From the NCBI RefSeq assembly GCF_017874425.1, contig NZ_JAGGLL010000031.1, forward strand, positions 1-47,354: a stretch of DNA of 47,354 bases. The letters are read 5' to 3'. This DNA is from Clostridium punense (lineage in GTDB: Bacteria; Bacillota; Clostridia; Clostridiales; Clostridiaceae). This document shows positions 8,295 to 16,672 of this stretch, piece by piece. Each line of letters opens with the position of its first letter. The first letter of the stretch is position 1. Made by a program: the position numbers and the translations under genes. The notes under the pieces were generated by a model. That model did not search any database. It was not told where the DNA came from and worked only from the letters and a program-made list of their open reading frames with translations.

Positions 8295-10244
8295 CTACTT
8301 ATTATTTATTCTAACGAGTATTTCCTGGGGTATATTAATAAATAGCCCAGAGTTTGAATTCTCATTAACGTTATATATATCTTTTATATAAGCAGTTTCT
8401 CTACTGTCTCCAACTACATTACTTTGATTAGGTTTTTTAAATTTCATTTTTTCTAAGTTCTCAAATATCTTAGGTATGTTTAGCTTTCCATAGCCACTTT
8501 CAGGATTAGGATAATTTACCCCTTCATCCTTTGTAGTTGCCCCTATGATATAATTTCTTAGACTTTGAGCAAAAAGGTTTGGGTTATTTCCATCTACTAT
8601 CCCCCACTGTAGCATTAAAGCTACTGTACCAGCTAAGATACCTCCTGCCATCCCTGATCCACTTCCAACTATAAGCTTATTTTCAAGACCCGTAGTAACA
8701 ATTCTATAGGATGCAGTAATTACATCTGGTTTTACTCTTCCATCTCTGGTAAAACCTTTTCCTGATTCTTCTATTAATTCCCCTGTTTCTTGATTGTAGA
8801 AACCAGTGCTTATCATATTTCTAGCGGTAGAGGGTGTAACTACAGTAATAAATGGGTCTGGTTTTAAAAACCTAGTGTCCTTCTTTAAAAGATTCTTTTG
8901 AGTCATCCAAGCATCATATCTACCATTTAAAAGTTCTTCTCCCTTAAGAGTTATTTTCCACACTCCTGGTGTTAAGTTTCTAATTAAAATATCCAACCTA
9001 TTATCTGGAATTACTTTTTGTTCTTCGTAGCTTTGAATAGTAATAATTGAAGAACCAATATTAAAAAAAATACTATCTCCCTGATTTTTAGGTGTTTCAA
9101 TTTTTTCTACCCCATTCCCGTCTGGTGCTATTATTCCAATAGAAACTCTATCAGGCTCAATTGTGAATAAAGATATTATGAGATTTTCCTCTCCTTCAGC
9201 TATATTTACCTCTATGACGCCTTTCCCATCAGTTTCAAAAAGATTACCGCTAGTGTGGGTTTCTCCTGTACCTTGGACTCCTACACTTGCAACGGTAGCA
9301 AAGCCCCTTCTTTCGGTAAGAAAGTCAATATACCTTTCAAGAACTGTCCCTCCATCATGTCCCCCATTATTGCTACCTAGTGGAATATATACTACCATAG
9401 GTTTGTTCAATTGTTGCTGTAAACTCGAAAGGTAGCTCATTGCTTCAGCTATATCCGTTCCTTCATATACACTTGCTTCTGTGTCACATATTCCATTTGC
9501 CTCTAATAAACTTCTTTTTGCCTTTTTTAATTTTACTATAGCAAAATCACATTTAGGTGCTATGCTAAAAAAGACTTCAGCTTCATTTAGTTTTCTTCCT
9601 CCAATAATACCTGCCATGGCTGTACCATAGCCTGTTTCATCCTTATGACTCACCTTTTCATAAGGATTTTGTCCAGAGGTATTAAGTTTTATTGCCTCAT
9701 CTATATCTGCTTTTGTAAATTCTGTTCCATATATAATATTAGGGTACTTTTTTTCATCATTAATGCTTTGATCCCAAATACGTAATATTCTGGTGGTTCC
9801 ATCTGCCTTCATAAACCTTGGATTTAGGTAATCTATGCCTGAGCTTATAATTCCAACCACTACACCATTTCCATTATAGGGTACATTCCCCATTTCTATT
9901 CCCTTAGAACTAACTATATCTTCTTCAAATGCCGTAGGTGTAAGGGTATATGGAAAATTTTTTTGTAAATTTGTAATTTCTGGGACACTTTGTACTAAAG
10001 TATTAATCATGCCCTTTTTAACAAAAATAGTTCCAAAAAACTTTTCTGTACTTAGTATTTTAGCGTAATCGATGTTTTTCAATGTGGTCTTAATATCTCC
10101 TGTGTATTCCACAAAAAAAGCTTCATATTCTTCACTTAGAAAAAGCTCTCTAAAATCTACATCCTCAACCTGATTTATGACTTCATCAGCCGTATTACTC
10201 TCTCTGCTAGTGGTTAGCCTTTCCCTAAAATTCTCCCCCTTCAT
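8295..10244 (-). CDS. Csp-like subtilase (S8), probable pseudoprotease 2
   Basis: A paralogue of the downstream gene with the same 649-aa length and gap-free alignment over most of its span. All four catalytic positions are replaced: Asp by Ser134 (ISSGID), His by Tyr206 (GYGTA), oxyanion Asn by Val323 (VGVQG) and Ser by Gly531 (GSGMA). The prodomain, jellyroll insertion and hydrophobic core motifs such as HDGGTVLERYIDFLTERRGF are intact, so selection seems to preserve the fold and not the chemistry. Being unable to autoprocess, it should keep its prodomain. It has the upstream position of the pair, and the 5' leaders of both genes share the sequence AAGCACTTAGG before the RBS. A role in germinant sensing or scaffolding is inferred from Csp biology. 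Confidence 0.88.
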   Translation of the reverse strand: MKGENFRERLTTSRESNTADEVINQVEDVDFRELFLSEEYEAFFVEYTGDIKTTLKNIDYAKILSTEKFFGTIFVKKGMINTLVQSVPEITNLQKNFPYTLTPTAFEEDIVSSKGIEMGNVPYNGNGVVVGIISSGIDYLNPRFMKADGTTRILRIWDQSINDEKKYPNIIYGTEFTKADIDEAIKLNTSGQNPYEKVSHKDETGYGTAMAGIIGGRKLNEAEVFFSIAPKCDFAIVKLKKAKRSLLEANGICDTEASVYEGTDIAEAMSYLSSLQQQLNKPMVVYIPLGSNNGGHDGGTVLERYIDFLTERRGFATVASVGVQGTGETHTSGNLFETDGKGVIEVNIAEGEENLIISLFTIEPDRVSIGIIAPDGNGVEKIETPKNQGDSIFFNIGSSIITIQSYEEQKVIPDNRLDILIRNLTPGVWKITLKGEELLNGRYDAWMTQKNLLKKDTRFLKPDPFITVVTPSTARNMISTGFYNQETGELIEESGKGFTRDGRVKPDVITASYRIVTTGLENKLIVGSGSGMAGGILAGTVALMLQWGIVDGNNPNLFAQSLRNYIIGATTKDEGVNYPNPESGYGKLNIPKIFENLEKMKFKKPNQSNVVGDSRETAYIKDIYNVNENSNSGLFINIPQEILVRINNK

Positions 10245-10407
10245 TACTCTCCTCCTATGACCTAAGTGCTTTATATAACTTTTTATAACATAATTAAACT
10301 CACCTGCTATATGTTATGATAATTTTTAGAGTAAGTTCACGCCCTTTATTACATTATATTAGCTTTTATCCATATAGTTCTTTAAGCAGAAGATTTAGTT
10401 AGCATCG

Positions 10408-10495
10408 TCTCAAATTTATCTTAATAAACCCTTAAAGGAACCAGGGTAGAACTTATGTGTAAGATAGGTTTTAACTTGGGGTATCTATCTTAAGA
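10408..10495 (-). repeat. Intergenic palindromic element, copy D
   Basis: A copy of the roughly 100-bp element also found at 17742, 25350 and 36107. On the minus strand it reads TCTACCCTGGTTCCTTTAAG and then GGGTTTATTAAG, matching the common core. The left arm is poorly conserved here. It sits in the gene-free gap 10245-10691, which otherwise shows only the terminator below. Confidence 0.55.
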
Positions 10496-10577
10496 AATCT
10501 TTTTGATAATTGAACCTATTTCTTTGTCGAATTTCATGATAGATTAAATATTTTACTAAAATTCATAATAACAAAAT

Positions 10578-10607
10578 AAAACACCAGATGCTAAGATCTA
10601 GTGTTTT
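10578..10607 (-). terminator. Terminator downstream of the EamA remnant
   Basis: A 12-bp stem with one mismatch (AAAACACcAGAT / ATCTaGTGTTTT) and a 6-nt loop, followed by a U-rich tail on the minus strand. Confidence 0.65.
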
Positions 10608-10691
10608 ATAAATTATTACTACTTTTCAAGTAACTCAATATTATCTTTATCATGGGTTCATTATCTCTATGCTTAACTTAATATAACATTA

Positions 10692-10944
10692 TCATAAAAT
10701 CATTATGAAAGTTCCGATGGTTATAAATATACCTCCAAGAATTGTTTTCATGGTTGCTGCTTCTTTTAACACTACAAAGGCTAACACCATTGTGATTACC
10801 ACACTAAATTTATCTATAGGAACAACCTTTGAGGCTTCTCCAATTTGTAGTGCTTTATAGTAGCAAAGCCAAGATAGTCCTGTAGCAACCCCAGATAGAA
10901 TTAAAAAAATCCAACTTTTTTGAGTTATATTTGAAACTTGATTT
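10692..10944 (-). pseudogene. 3' remnant of an EamA/DMT-family transporter
   Basis: About 83 codons ending at the TGA near 10692. They read WIFLILSGVATGLSWLCYYK, ALQIGEASKVVPIDKFSVVI and GGIFITIGTFIMIL, the typical C-terminal half of one EamA domain (three to four membrane helices with the A-x-x-V-V-P motif). Nothing upstream of about 10945 belongs to the gene: an in-frame stop and the end of the substrate-binding protein gene follow directly. The 5' part has been deleted, probably when the iron transport operon was placed here. No start codon or RBS is present. Confidence 0.75.
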
Positions 10945-10955
10945 TGGGTCCCTGA

Positions 10956-11936
10956 CTATTTTATAGCTGCTTCAACTTCACTAATCATTTTTATAGTAGA
11001 GTTAAAGCCACCTCCACCTACATACCAAGTTGCAGGATCAAGATATATAATTCTGTTATTTTTATAAGCTTCTGTGTTTTTTATTAGCTCGTTATCTAAA
11101 GCTTTACTTGCAGTAGTTGAACCTCCTGTAACGGCAGCTCTATCTATAACAAAAATATAATCTGGATTCTTTTCAACAACATATTCAAAGGAAACACTTT
11201 GTCCATGGGTAGAAGCCTGAATATTTTCATCTACTGGCTTAAAGCCAAAATTATTGTGGATTATTCCAAATCTTGAAACCTTACCATAAGCGCTAAGTGC
11301 TCCATCATTAGCCAAAAGGATTAGTGCATTTTTCCCAGTGGCAGTTACTTTTTCATTTAAGGTTTTTATACTGTTTTCTATTGCGTTAAGTTCTTTCTCT
11401 ACCACATCTTTTTTATTAAAGACCTCTCCAAGAAGATTCATGTTTTTCTTAAAAGATCCTACGTAATCTTTATCGTCTAATTGCACAAATACTGTTGGAG
11501 CAATTTTACTAAACTCAGCATATTGTTCTTTTTGTCTTGCTGAAATTATAATTAAATCTGGATTTATTTCATATATCTTTTCAAAGTTTGCTTCCTTTAA
11601 AGTTCCTACATCCACATACTTTTCATCCTTATATTTTTCTAAAGCTACAGGTAAAGTGGCTTTTGGCAAGGCAAAAATTTCCACCCCCATTTTATTAAGG
11701 CCATCTAAAATACCATAGTCAAAAACTACTATTTTCTTAGGAGTCTCCTTTAAAACTACTTCTCCTAATTCATGAGTTATTTTAACTTCCTTTGGAGCTT
11801 CAGCTTGAACATTTGCTGAACTCGCTGGTTCTGCTGCTTTTTTACTACTACTTCCATTAGAGCAACCAACTGCTGAAACTAACATAACTCCCATTAATAC
11901 AGCTGCCATAGCTATTTTTTTGCTTATTGTTTTCAT
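10956..11936 (-). CDS. Iron-siderophore ABC transporter, substrate-binding lipoprotein
   Basis: A 326-aa lipoprotein of the FecB/PeriBP family (YclQ/FatB-like). A signal peptide runs from KTISKKIAMAAVLMGVMLVS to a lipobox ending AVGC, so it is anchored to the outer face of the membrane. Motifs include VKITHELGEVVLKETPKKIVV near residue 55, FDYGILDGLNKMG, NPDLIIISARQ, and QSVSFEYVVEKNPDYIFVID. It should capture a ferric-siderophore complex and deliver it to the two permeases upstream. The ATG at 11936 is chosen over the upstream GTG because GAGGTG lies 6 nt before it. It is the last gene of the operon but is separated from the ATPase gene by 314 nt containing a tandem repeat. Confidence 0.88.
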   Translation of the reverse strand: MKTISKKIAMAAVLMGVMLVSAVGCSNGSSSKKAAEPASSANVQAEAPKEVKITHELGEVVLKETPKKIVVFDYGILDGLNKMGVEIFALPKATLPVALEKYKDEKYVDVGTLKEANFEKIYEINPDLIIISARQKEQYAEFSKIAPTVFVQLDDKDYVGSFKKNMNLLGEVFNKKDVVEKELNAIENSIKTLNEKVTATGKNALILLANDGALSAYGKVSRFGIIHNNFGFKPVDENIQASTHGQSVSFEYVVEKNPDYIFVIDRAAVTGGSTTASKALDNELIKNTEAYKNNRIIYLDPATWYVGGGGFNSTIKMISEVEAAIK

Positions 11937-12146
11937 TTTTATCACCTCTAAATAATTTTTTGTATTTAAATATTTTTATTGAATTCAAAATCTACATGAT
12001 ATTTTTAAAGCTTGTCCATCAAATAATTACCTTAAACCTAGTAGGATGCAGAAACTTTCGGAATGGTTCTGTGTAAGCTAAATGTAAATGTAAGTTCCAA
12101 TAAACAAGTAAATTTTATAACTTTAGATTTTTATCTAACTCACTAG

Positions 12147-12268
12147 TAGGTGTAGAGATTTAGATATAGTACGTGTGGAGATTAGATATAATAGGTGTAA
12201 AGAATCAAATATAATAAGTGTAGAGATTTAAATATAATAAGTGTAAAGAATTAATAATAATACGTGCA
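12147..12268. repeat. Tandem array of about 23-bp repeats
   Basis: Five units of 22-23 bp plus a partial sixth, with consensus TA(G/A)GTGTAGAGATTTAAATATAA. Unit starts are near 12147, 12170, 12192, 12215, 12238 and 12261. The last units run into the 3' end of the ATPase gene and supply its final codons and stop. There are no unique spacers, so it is not a CRISPR array. Confidence 0.85.
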
Positions 12269-13009
12269 TATTTTTCTTTCATTTATCTGTAAAATATTAA
12301 AGTCCATATCATATATCTCATCTAAAACCTTTTTATCAATAATTTCCTCAATAGTTCCTTCCTTTGCAACTACACCATCCTTTAAGGCTACTATGTAATC
12401 TGAGTAACAGGAGGCAAAGTTTATATCATGGATAACTATTACTATGGTCTTTCCAAAGTCCTCTACTAGTCTTCTTAAGATTTTCATAATTTCTACTGAA
12501 TGCTTCATATCAAGGTTGTTCAGGGGTTCATCTAAAAGAACATATTCAGTGTCTTGAGCTATGACCATGGCTATATAGGCTCTTTGTCTTTGTCCTCCAC
12601 TAAGCTGATCTAAATATTTGTCTTTTATATCTGTAAGCTTCATGTACTCTATAGCTTCATCTACCTGCTTCCAATCTTCCTTAGTTAAATTTCCCTTTGA
12701 ATAGGGGAACCTGCCAAAGCTTACTAACTCTCTTATGGTTAGTCTTATGTTAATGTTATTGGCTTGCTTTAATATTGATAGCTTTTTTGATAACTCTTCA
12801 CTTTTCCATTGACTTACTTCCACACCTTCTATAAATACTTCCCCCTTATCCTTCATAATAAGTCTACTTATCATAGATAAAAGAGTACTTTTTCCAGCTC
12901 CATTAGGTCCGATGAAAGATGTAATTTTGCCCTTTTGTATTTTTAAAGATACATTATCTACTACACTTTTCTTATTGTACTTTTTGGTTAAATTTTTTAC
13001 TTCAATCAT
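12251..13009 (-). CDS. Iron-siderophore ABC transporter, ATP-binding protein
   Basis: A 252-aa ABC ATPase of the FepC/FecE type. It has Walker A GPNGAGKST (about residues 34-42), a Q-loop in LKQANN, the signature LSGGQRQRAYIAM, Walker B YVLLDEPLNNLD and the switch His in VIVIHDINFA. It powers the permease pair encoded upstream. The best counterpart is YclP of Bacillus. The start has RBS AAGGAGAG. The C-terminal tail (TYYY and stop) derives from the tandem repeat that follows, so the original end may have been altered; family members end at a similar length, so this should not harm function. Confidence 0.92.
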   Translation of the reverse strand: MIEVKNLTKKYNKKSVVDNVSLKIQKGKITSFIGPNGAGKSTLLSMISRLIMKDKGEVFIEGVEVSQWKSEELSKKLSILKQANNINIRLTIRELVSFGRFPYSKGNLTKEDWKQVDEAIEYMKLTDIKDKYLDQLSGGQRQRAYIAMVIAQDTEYVLLDEPLNNLDMKHSVEIMKILRRLVEDFGKTIVIVIHDINFASCYSDYIVALKDGVVAKEGTIEEIIDKKVLDEIYDMDFNILQINERKICTYYY

Positions 13010-13133
13010 GCCTTGCTCTCCTTTAATGCCATTTTATAAGGATAATACCTCCATCCCTTTTTCTTATAGTAACTATTCAACAAGACTAAAACTTAGTGAA
13101 ACTGACTTTTTAAATCCACTTACTAAAATGAAT

Positions 13134-14078
13134 TTATTTATTATTGAGTAGTAAGTACATAAAGTACAATCCACCTATAAAATTTATAATTACACTGAGA
13201 GTTGTGTTAAAGTTCATTAATCTACTAATAATGAATTGTCCTCCCACTAATGCTACGGTGCTTATAAGTACTGTACCTAAAATCAAATAACTATGCTTAT
13301 AGGTTTTTAGAAATTCTCTTGAAAGATTTGCTACAATAATTCCAAGGAAGGTAATTGGTCCAACTAATGCTGTTGATACTGAAACAAGTATGGTAACTAC
13401 CATGAGCATCCTATTTACAACCCTGTCATAATTTATCCCTAAGTTTATTGCATTTTCTCTCCCTAAAGATAGAACATCCAAAATTTTTATGTATTTATAA
13501 GAATAAACTACTGTTATAATTACCACCACAATAGATATAAGTAGAATTTCCGTATTGATATTATTAAAACTTGCAAACATCTTATCTTGAATTATGGTAA
13601 ATTCATTTGGGTCAATGAGTAGCTGCATGAAGGAAGTTAAACTTTGAAATAAGGTACCAAAGATTAATCCTACTAGTAGCAGAAAATATATATTTGAACC
13701 TTCTCTACTGAAAATTAGCTTAAACAGCAATAAGGAGAACACCAGCATTAAACCTACTGAAATAAGGAAGTTTATATTAGCATTTGAGCTCAATTTGCTT
13801 TGAGAGCCCAAGATAAAAACCACTGAAGTCTGTATAAGCATATATAAGGAATCTAACCCTAGTACTCCAGGAGTTAGTATTCTATTATTTGTTACAGTTT
13901 GAAATACCATGGTTGAAAAAGCGATGGTCCCACCTGTAAGAATAATAGCAATTAGTGAGGGGAATCTTCTTGAAAGAGCGTATTTAAAGTTATTACTATT
14001 TAACCCCACCCCTAGAAAAAGTATGATTAATACTATTAAACTTAAAGTAAGAATTCCTAGTTTTCTTTTATTACTCAT
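13134..14078 (-). CDS. Iron-siderophore ABC transporter permease (YclO/FatC-like)
   Basis: A 314-aa FecCD-family integral membrane protein with about nine to ten predicted helices. The N-terminal stretch RRFPSLIAIILTGGTIAFST resembles the conserved R-(L/F)-P-R-x-x-x-A-x-x-x-G segment of this family, and the coupling loop LGREN-A-I-N-L-G-I-N is present. It overlaps the upstream permease gene by 8 nt, with its own RBS AAGGAGGAAT inside that gene's end, so the two are translationally coupled and form a heterodimeric channel. Confidence 0.9.
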   Translation of the reverse strand: MSNKRKLGILTLSLIVLIILFLGVGLNSNNFKYALSRRFPSLIAIILTGGTIAFSTMVFQTVTNNRILTPGVLGLDSLYMLIQTSVVFILGSQSKLSSNANINFLISVGLMLVFSLLLFKLIFSREGSNIYFLLLVGLIFGTLFQSLTSFMQLLIDPNEFTIIQDKMFASFNNINTEILLISIVVVIITVVYSYKYIKILDVLSLGRENAINLGINYDRVVNRMLMVVTILVSVSTALVGPITFLGIIVANLSREFLKTYKHSYLILGTVLISTVALVGGQFIISRLMNFNTTLSVIINFIGGLYFMYLLLNNK

Positions 14079-15021
14079 TTTTATTCCTCCTTAAAAGAAG
14101 ATATAGAAAAATAATACTTCCTATTACTCCAACCATTAGTCCTATAGATATCTCATAAGGAAAAATAATTATACGCCCCAAAATATCACAGAGAAGAACA
14201 AATATCGCTCCCAACAAAGCAACCTTTGGAATTGCCTTTTTGATGTTATCTCCTTCATAGATTGTAACTATATTAGGTATGATTAAATCTAAAAATGGAA
14301 TTCTACCGATGGTAATAACAACTAAGGAAGTTGCTAAGGCCACAATTACAAGACCTGTATTTACTACTTTACTGTAATTTAATCCTAAATTTGTTGAGAA
14401 ATCCTCTCCCATCCCTGCCACTGTAAATTTATTTGCATAAAAAAAGGCAGCTATTAAAAAGGGAATACTTATGTATAAAAGCTCATATCTTCCTTTTAAA
14501 ATTAGGGAGAAATTCCCCTGAAGCCAAGAAGATATGTTTTGAACTAAATCATATTTATAAGCAAAAAAAGTGGTTATGGAATCTATAATATTCCCAAGCA
14601 TTATTCCAACTAAAGGAATGAAAATAGCATTTTTGTACTTTACTTTTTTTAATATATTCATAAATAAAAAAGTACCACCTAATGCAAAAATGAAGGAAAC
14701 CACCATCTTCTGCATAGTTGTAGCAGAAGTAAATAACAGCATGGAAACTAGCATTCCCAGCTTCGCTGAATCTACTGTGGCCGCTGTGGTTGGTGATACA
14801 AACTTATTTCTGCTAAGCTGCTGCATAATAAGACCTACCATGCTCATTGCCACCCCAGCCATAATAATACTTAATAATCTTGGAATACGGCTTAATAGCA
14901 CTATTTGAACTTTATTCTCCTTTAAGTGAAGTATATCTAATGGAGTTATTTCCTTTACTCCCACAAATATTGATACCATGGATAGGATTATTAAAACTAA
15001 AATTAAATATCTTTTCTTCAT
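14071..15021 (-). CDS. Iron-siderophore ABC transporter permease (YclN/FatD-like)
   Basis: The first gene of the operon, 316 aa, FecCD family. The motif SRIPRLLSIIMAGVAMSMVG near residue 45 and the later GEDFSTNLGLNYSKV coupling loop are characteristic. It pairs with the second permease. Gene order permease-permease-ATPase-binding protein equals that of Bacillus yclNOPQ (petrobactin uptake) and of Vibrio fatDC plus fatB; the exact siderophore is not known. RBS TGGAGGAG lies before the ATG. The divergent AraC gene and a Fur-box-like palindrome upstream point to iron-responsive control. Confidence 0.9.
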   Translation of the reverse strand: MKKRYLILVLIILSMVSIFVGVKEITPLDILHLKENKVQIVLLSRIPRLLSIIMAGVAMSMVGLIMQQLSRNKFVSPTTAATVDSAKLGMLVSMLLFTSATTMQKMVVSFIFALGGTFLFMNILKKVKYKNAIFIPLVGIMLGNIIDSITTFFAYKYDLVQNISSWLQGNFSLILKGRYELLYISIPFLIAAFFYANKFTVAGMGEDFSTNLGLNYSKVVNTGLVIVALATSLVVITIGRIPFLDLIIPNIVTIYEGDNIKKAIPKVALLGAIFVLLCDILGRIIIFPYEISIGLMVGVIGSIIFLYLLLRRNKNE

Positions 15022-15148
15022 AACTCCTCCAAAAATAATATTTTAACAACGTTTTGGAAACTTCAAGTCTGCCATCTTCTATAAGTGGCAGTTGCATAGC
15101 CTAGGAATTTGACAGATGCGCTTCTATTATTTATAATTATTAAATGAT

Positions 15149-15167
15149 ATTGATAGTTGTTATCAAT
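15149..15167. promoter_or_regulatory. Candidate Fur-box-like operator
   Basis: A 7-bp inverted repeat ATTGATA-N5-TATCAAT in the divergent promoter region between the iron operon and the AraC gene. Its TGATA/TATCA arms recall clostridial Fur boxes, which also fits the AT-rich context; it could instead be an AraC-type site. Confidence 0.5.
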
Positions 15168-15281
15168 TAACTATTATTATAGTATCATTTATTTATTGCC
15201 TTTTCTTATAAAATATTTAGTTGTTTTATAAATAAATTTGAATCTTAAACTTTGTCATTAAATTTTAGAGGAGTATAATCA

Positions 15282-16031
15282 ATGAATCATGCTAATATAA
15301 TTTCAATTTTGGAAAGCTTTTTTCTATGTACACATATCCCTATAAGGGCTGTTACTTCTAAGGGAGAGTCTATTTGTCTAAGCGGATATACAGAGGACTT
15401 CCAAGACATATATGATAAAAACGCTGTTTTTCTTGCTATGAAAAGAGAGCTTAAAATGAATATGGATAAAACTTTTATTACTATAAATTGTGAAGATAAC
15501 ATGAGATTTGCAGCCTGTCACATTTGTTCTGTAAATGCCCATAGTGGCTATTATATTTTAGGTCCTTATTGTAGTGAAAGATGTATCCCAAATAGGAACC
15601 TTGTACATAAACCTGATTTTTGCATTCCTCACTTAATTTCTTTGCTTTATGATTTACGAAATTCTGCTTGCTCTATCACTAAGGAACTTAATTTCTCTAA
15701 TTTAAATTTTAATCCACATGTGAAAAAAGCTATAGAGTACATACACAAGAATTTTCATAATTCTATAACCTTAGATCATGTGGCAAATCATGTGAAAATT
15801 AATAAGTGTTATTTTTGCAGTATATTTAAGAAGGAAACAGGTAAAAGCTACTCCGGATTTTTAAATCATGTGCGAATAGAAAAAAGTAAAGAGCTATTAA
15901 TGAATAAAAACCTTAGTATTCTTGATATCTCTCTTACTGTGGGATTTAATAATCAGGCATATTTTAATACTGTGTTTAAAAAACAAGTTAATATGACCCC
16001 AATGGAGTTTAGAAGTAACTTATTACTATAA
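15282..16031 (+). CDS. AraC-family transcriptional regulator
   Basis: A 249-aa regulator divergent from the iron transporter. The C-terminal ~100 residues are a clear AraC/XylS double helix-turn-helix (KKAIEYIHKNFHNSITLDHV, then YFCSIFKKETGKSYSGFLNH, IEKSKELLMNKNLSILDISL and a final VGFNNQAYFNTVFKKQ). The N-terminal part (about 1-140) is a sensor-type domain with several Cys (CEDN, CHIC, YCSERC) and a YYILGPYCSE segment, as in many clostridial AraC proteins with a GAF/PocR-like input. It likely regulates the adjacent importer, probably with the siderophore or metal as the signal; that is inferred from position. RBS AGAGGAG lies 7 nt before ATG. Confidence 0.88.
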   Translation: MNHANIISILESFFLCTHIPIRAVTSKGESICLSGYTEDFQDIYDKNAVFLAMKRELKMNMDKTFITINCEDNMRFAACHICSVNAHSGYYILGPYCSERCIPNRNLVHKPDFCIPHLISLLYDLRNSACSITKELNFSNLNFNPHVKKAIEYIHKNFHNSITLDHVANHVKINKCYFCSIFKKETGKSYSGFLNHVRIEKSKELLMNKNLSILDISLTVGFNNQAYFNTVFKKQVNMTPMEFRSNLLL

Positions 16032-16073
16032 AAAGCTGTAGTTTAGGCTTAATCTTACCTAAACTACAGCTTT
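16032..16073 (+). terminator. Terminator of the AraC gene
   Basis: A 16-bp perfect stem (AAAGCTGTAGTTTAGG with its complement) directly after the stop codon, loop of 10 nt. Confidence 0.85.
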
Positions 16074-16139
16074 ACATTTGCAAATTAATAATATAATTTC
16101 TAATTTCTGAAAACAACTTTTAGTCTTACATAACTTCTC

Positions 16140-16445
16140 TTAACTTATTACTTCTTCAAGTTCTTTACTAGAAGTTTCCATACCCTTAATTACCTTTGAA
16201 GTATTTATTATTCTTGTATTTTGTTCATCCATAGTAGCTAGTATTTCTTCTATGTATGCATTTAATACTAGTAGATTTGTCTGCTCTGAGATTTGTGTAA
16301 TACTTGTTAGTATTGCATTTATATCATTAATACTTCTTCCTAGTTCTTCCACAGTGCTACCAGTAGACTTAACAGTATTACTTACATGCTTCTTGTTTAT
16401 TGAATTTAAATCCCTATTTTTAAATAGATTAATAATAAATGACAT
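16140..16445 (-). CDS. Truncated methyl-accepting chemotaxis-like protein
   Basis: A 101-aa relic or minimal form of an MCP signalling domain. The hairpin-tip motif ITQISEQTNLLVLNAYIEE (canonical I-A-E-Q-T-N-L-L-A-L-N-A-x-I-E-A) is recognisable, but it is followed at once by ILATMDEQNTRIINTSKVIK, where a normal MCP has about 40 more residues (the A-G-E-x-G-R-G-F-A-V-V region). No transmembrane or ligand domain exists. An internal deletion fused the hairpin to a distal helix. RBS GGTGGGAAAG precedes the ATG, so it may be translated. It is probably a decayed MCP; a tiny soluble coiled-coil function cannot be excluded. Confidence 0.6.
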   Translation of the reverse strand: MSFIINLFKNRDLNSINKKHVSNTVKSTGSTVEELGRSINDINAILTSITQISEQTNLLVLNAYIEEILATMDEQNTRIINTSKVIKGMETSSKELEEVIS

Positions 16446-16672
16446 GTCTTTCCCACCTATGTATAATTATTGACATGTCTTATACTTCTAAATCAAATTT
16501 GAAGGTCTTACTTTTTTAGTAATTTTCTTTCATTCACAGTTTTCCCTTTTTAATTCTCATGTCATAATATGACAAAATTTCCTCTTAGGTTCTTACTTAA
16601 CTATAGCATAGGTTAATTGACATTTTTTAGGTGACTGCGTTATAATCCTTTTAATGATATGGGGGTTTTAGA

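Noticed and set aside
11937-12146. Palindromic-element copy near 12010-12110
   Set aside because: Only fragments resemble the element core; order and pairing could not be aligned convincingly.
12147-12268. CRISPR array
   Set aside because: Units are contiguous and near-identical without unique spacers, and no cas genes are present.
14912-15097. Short minus frame across the first permease start
   Set aside because: It is an out-of-frame overlap of the FecCD permease with no RBS or recognised motif.
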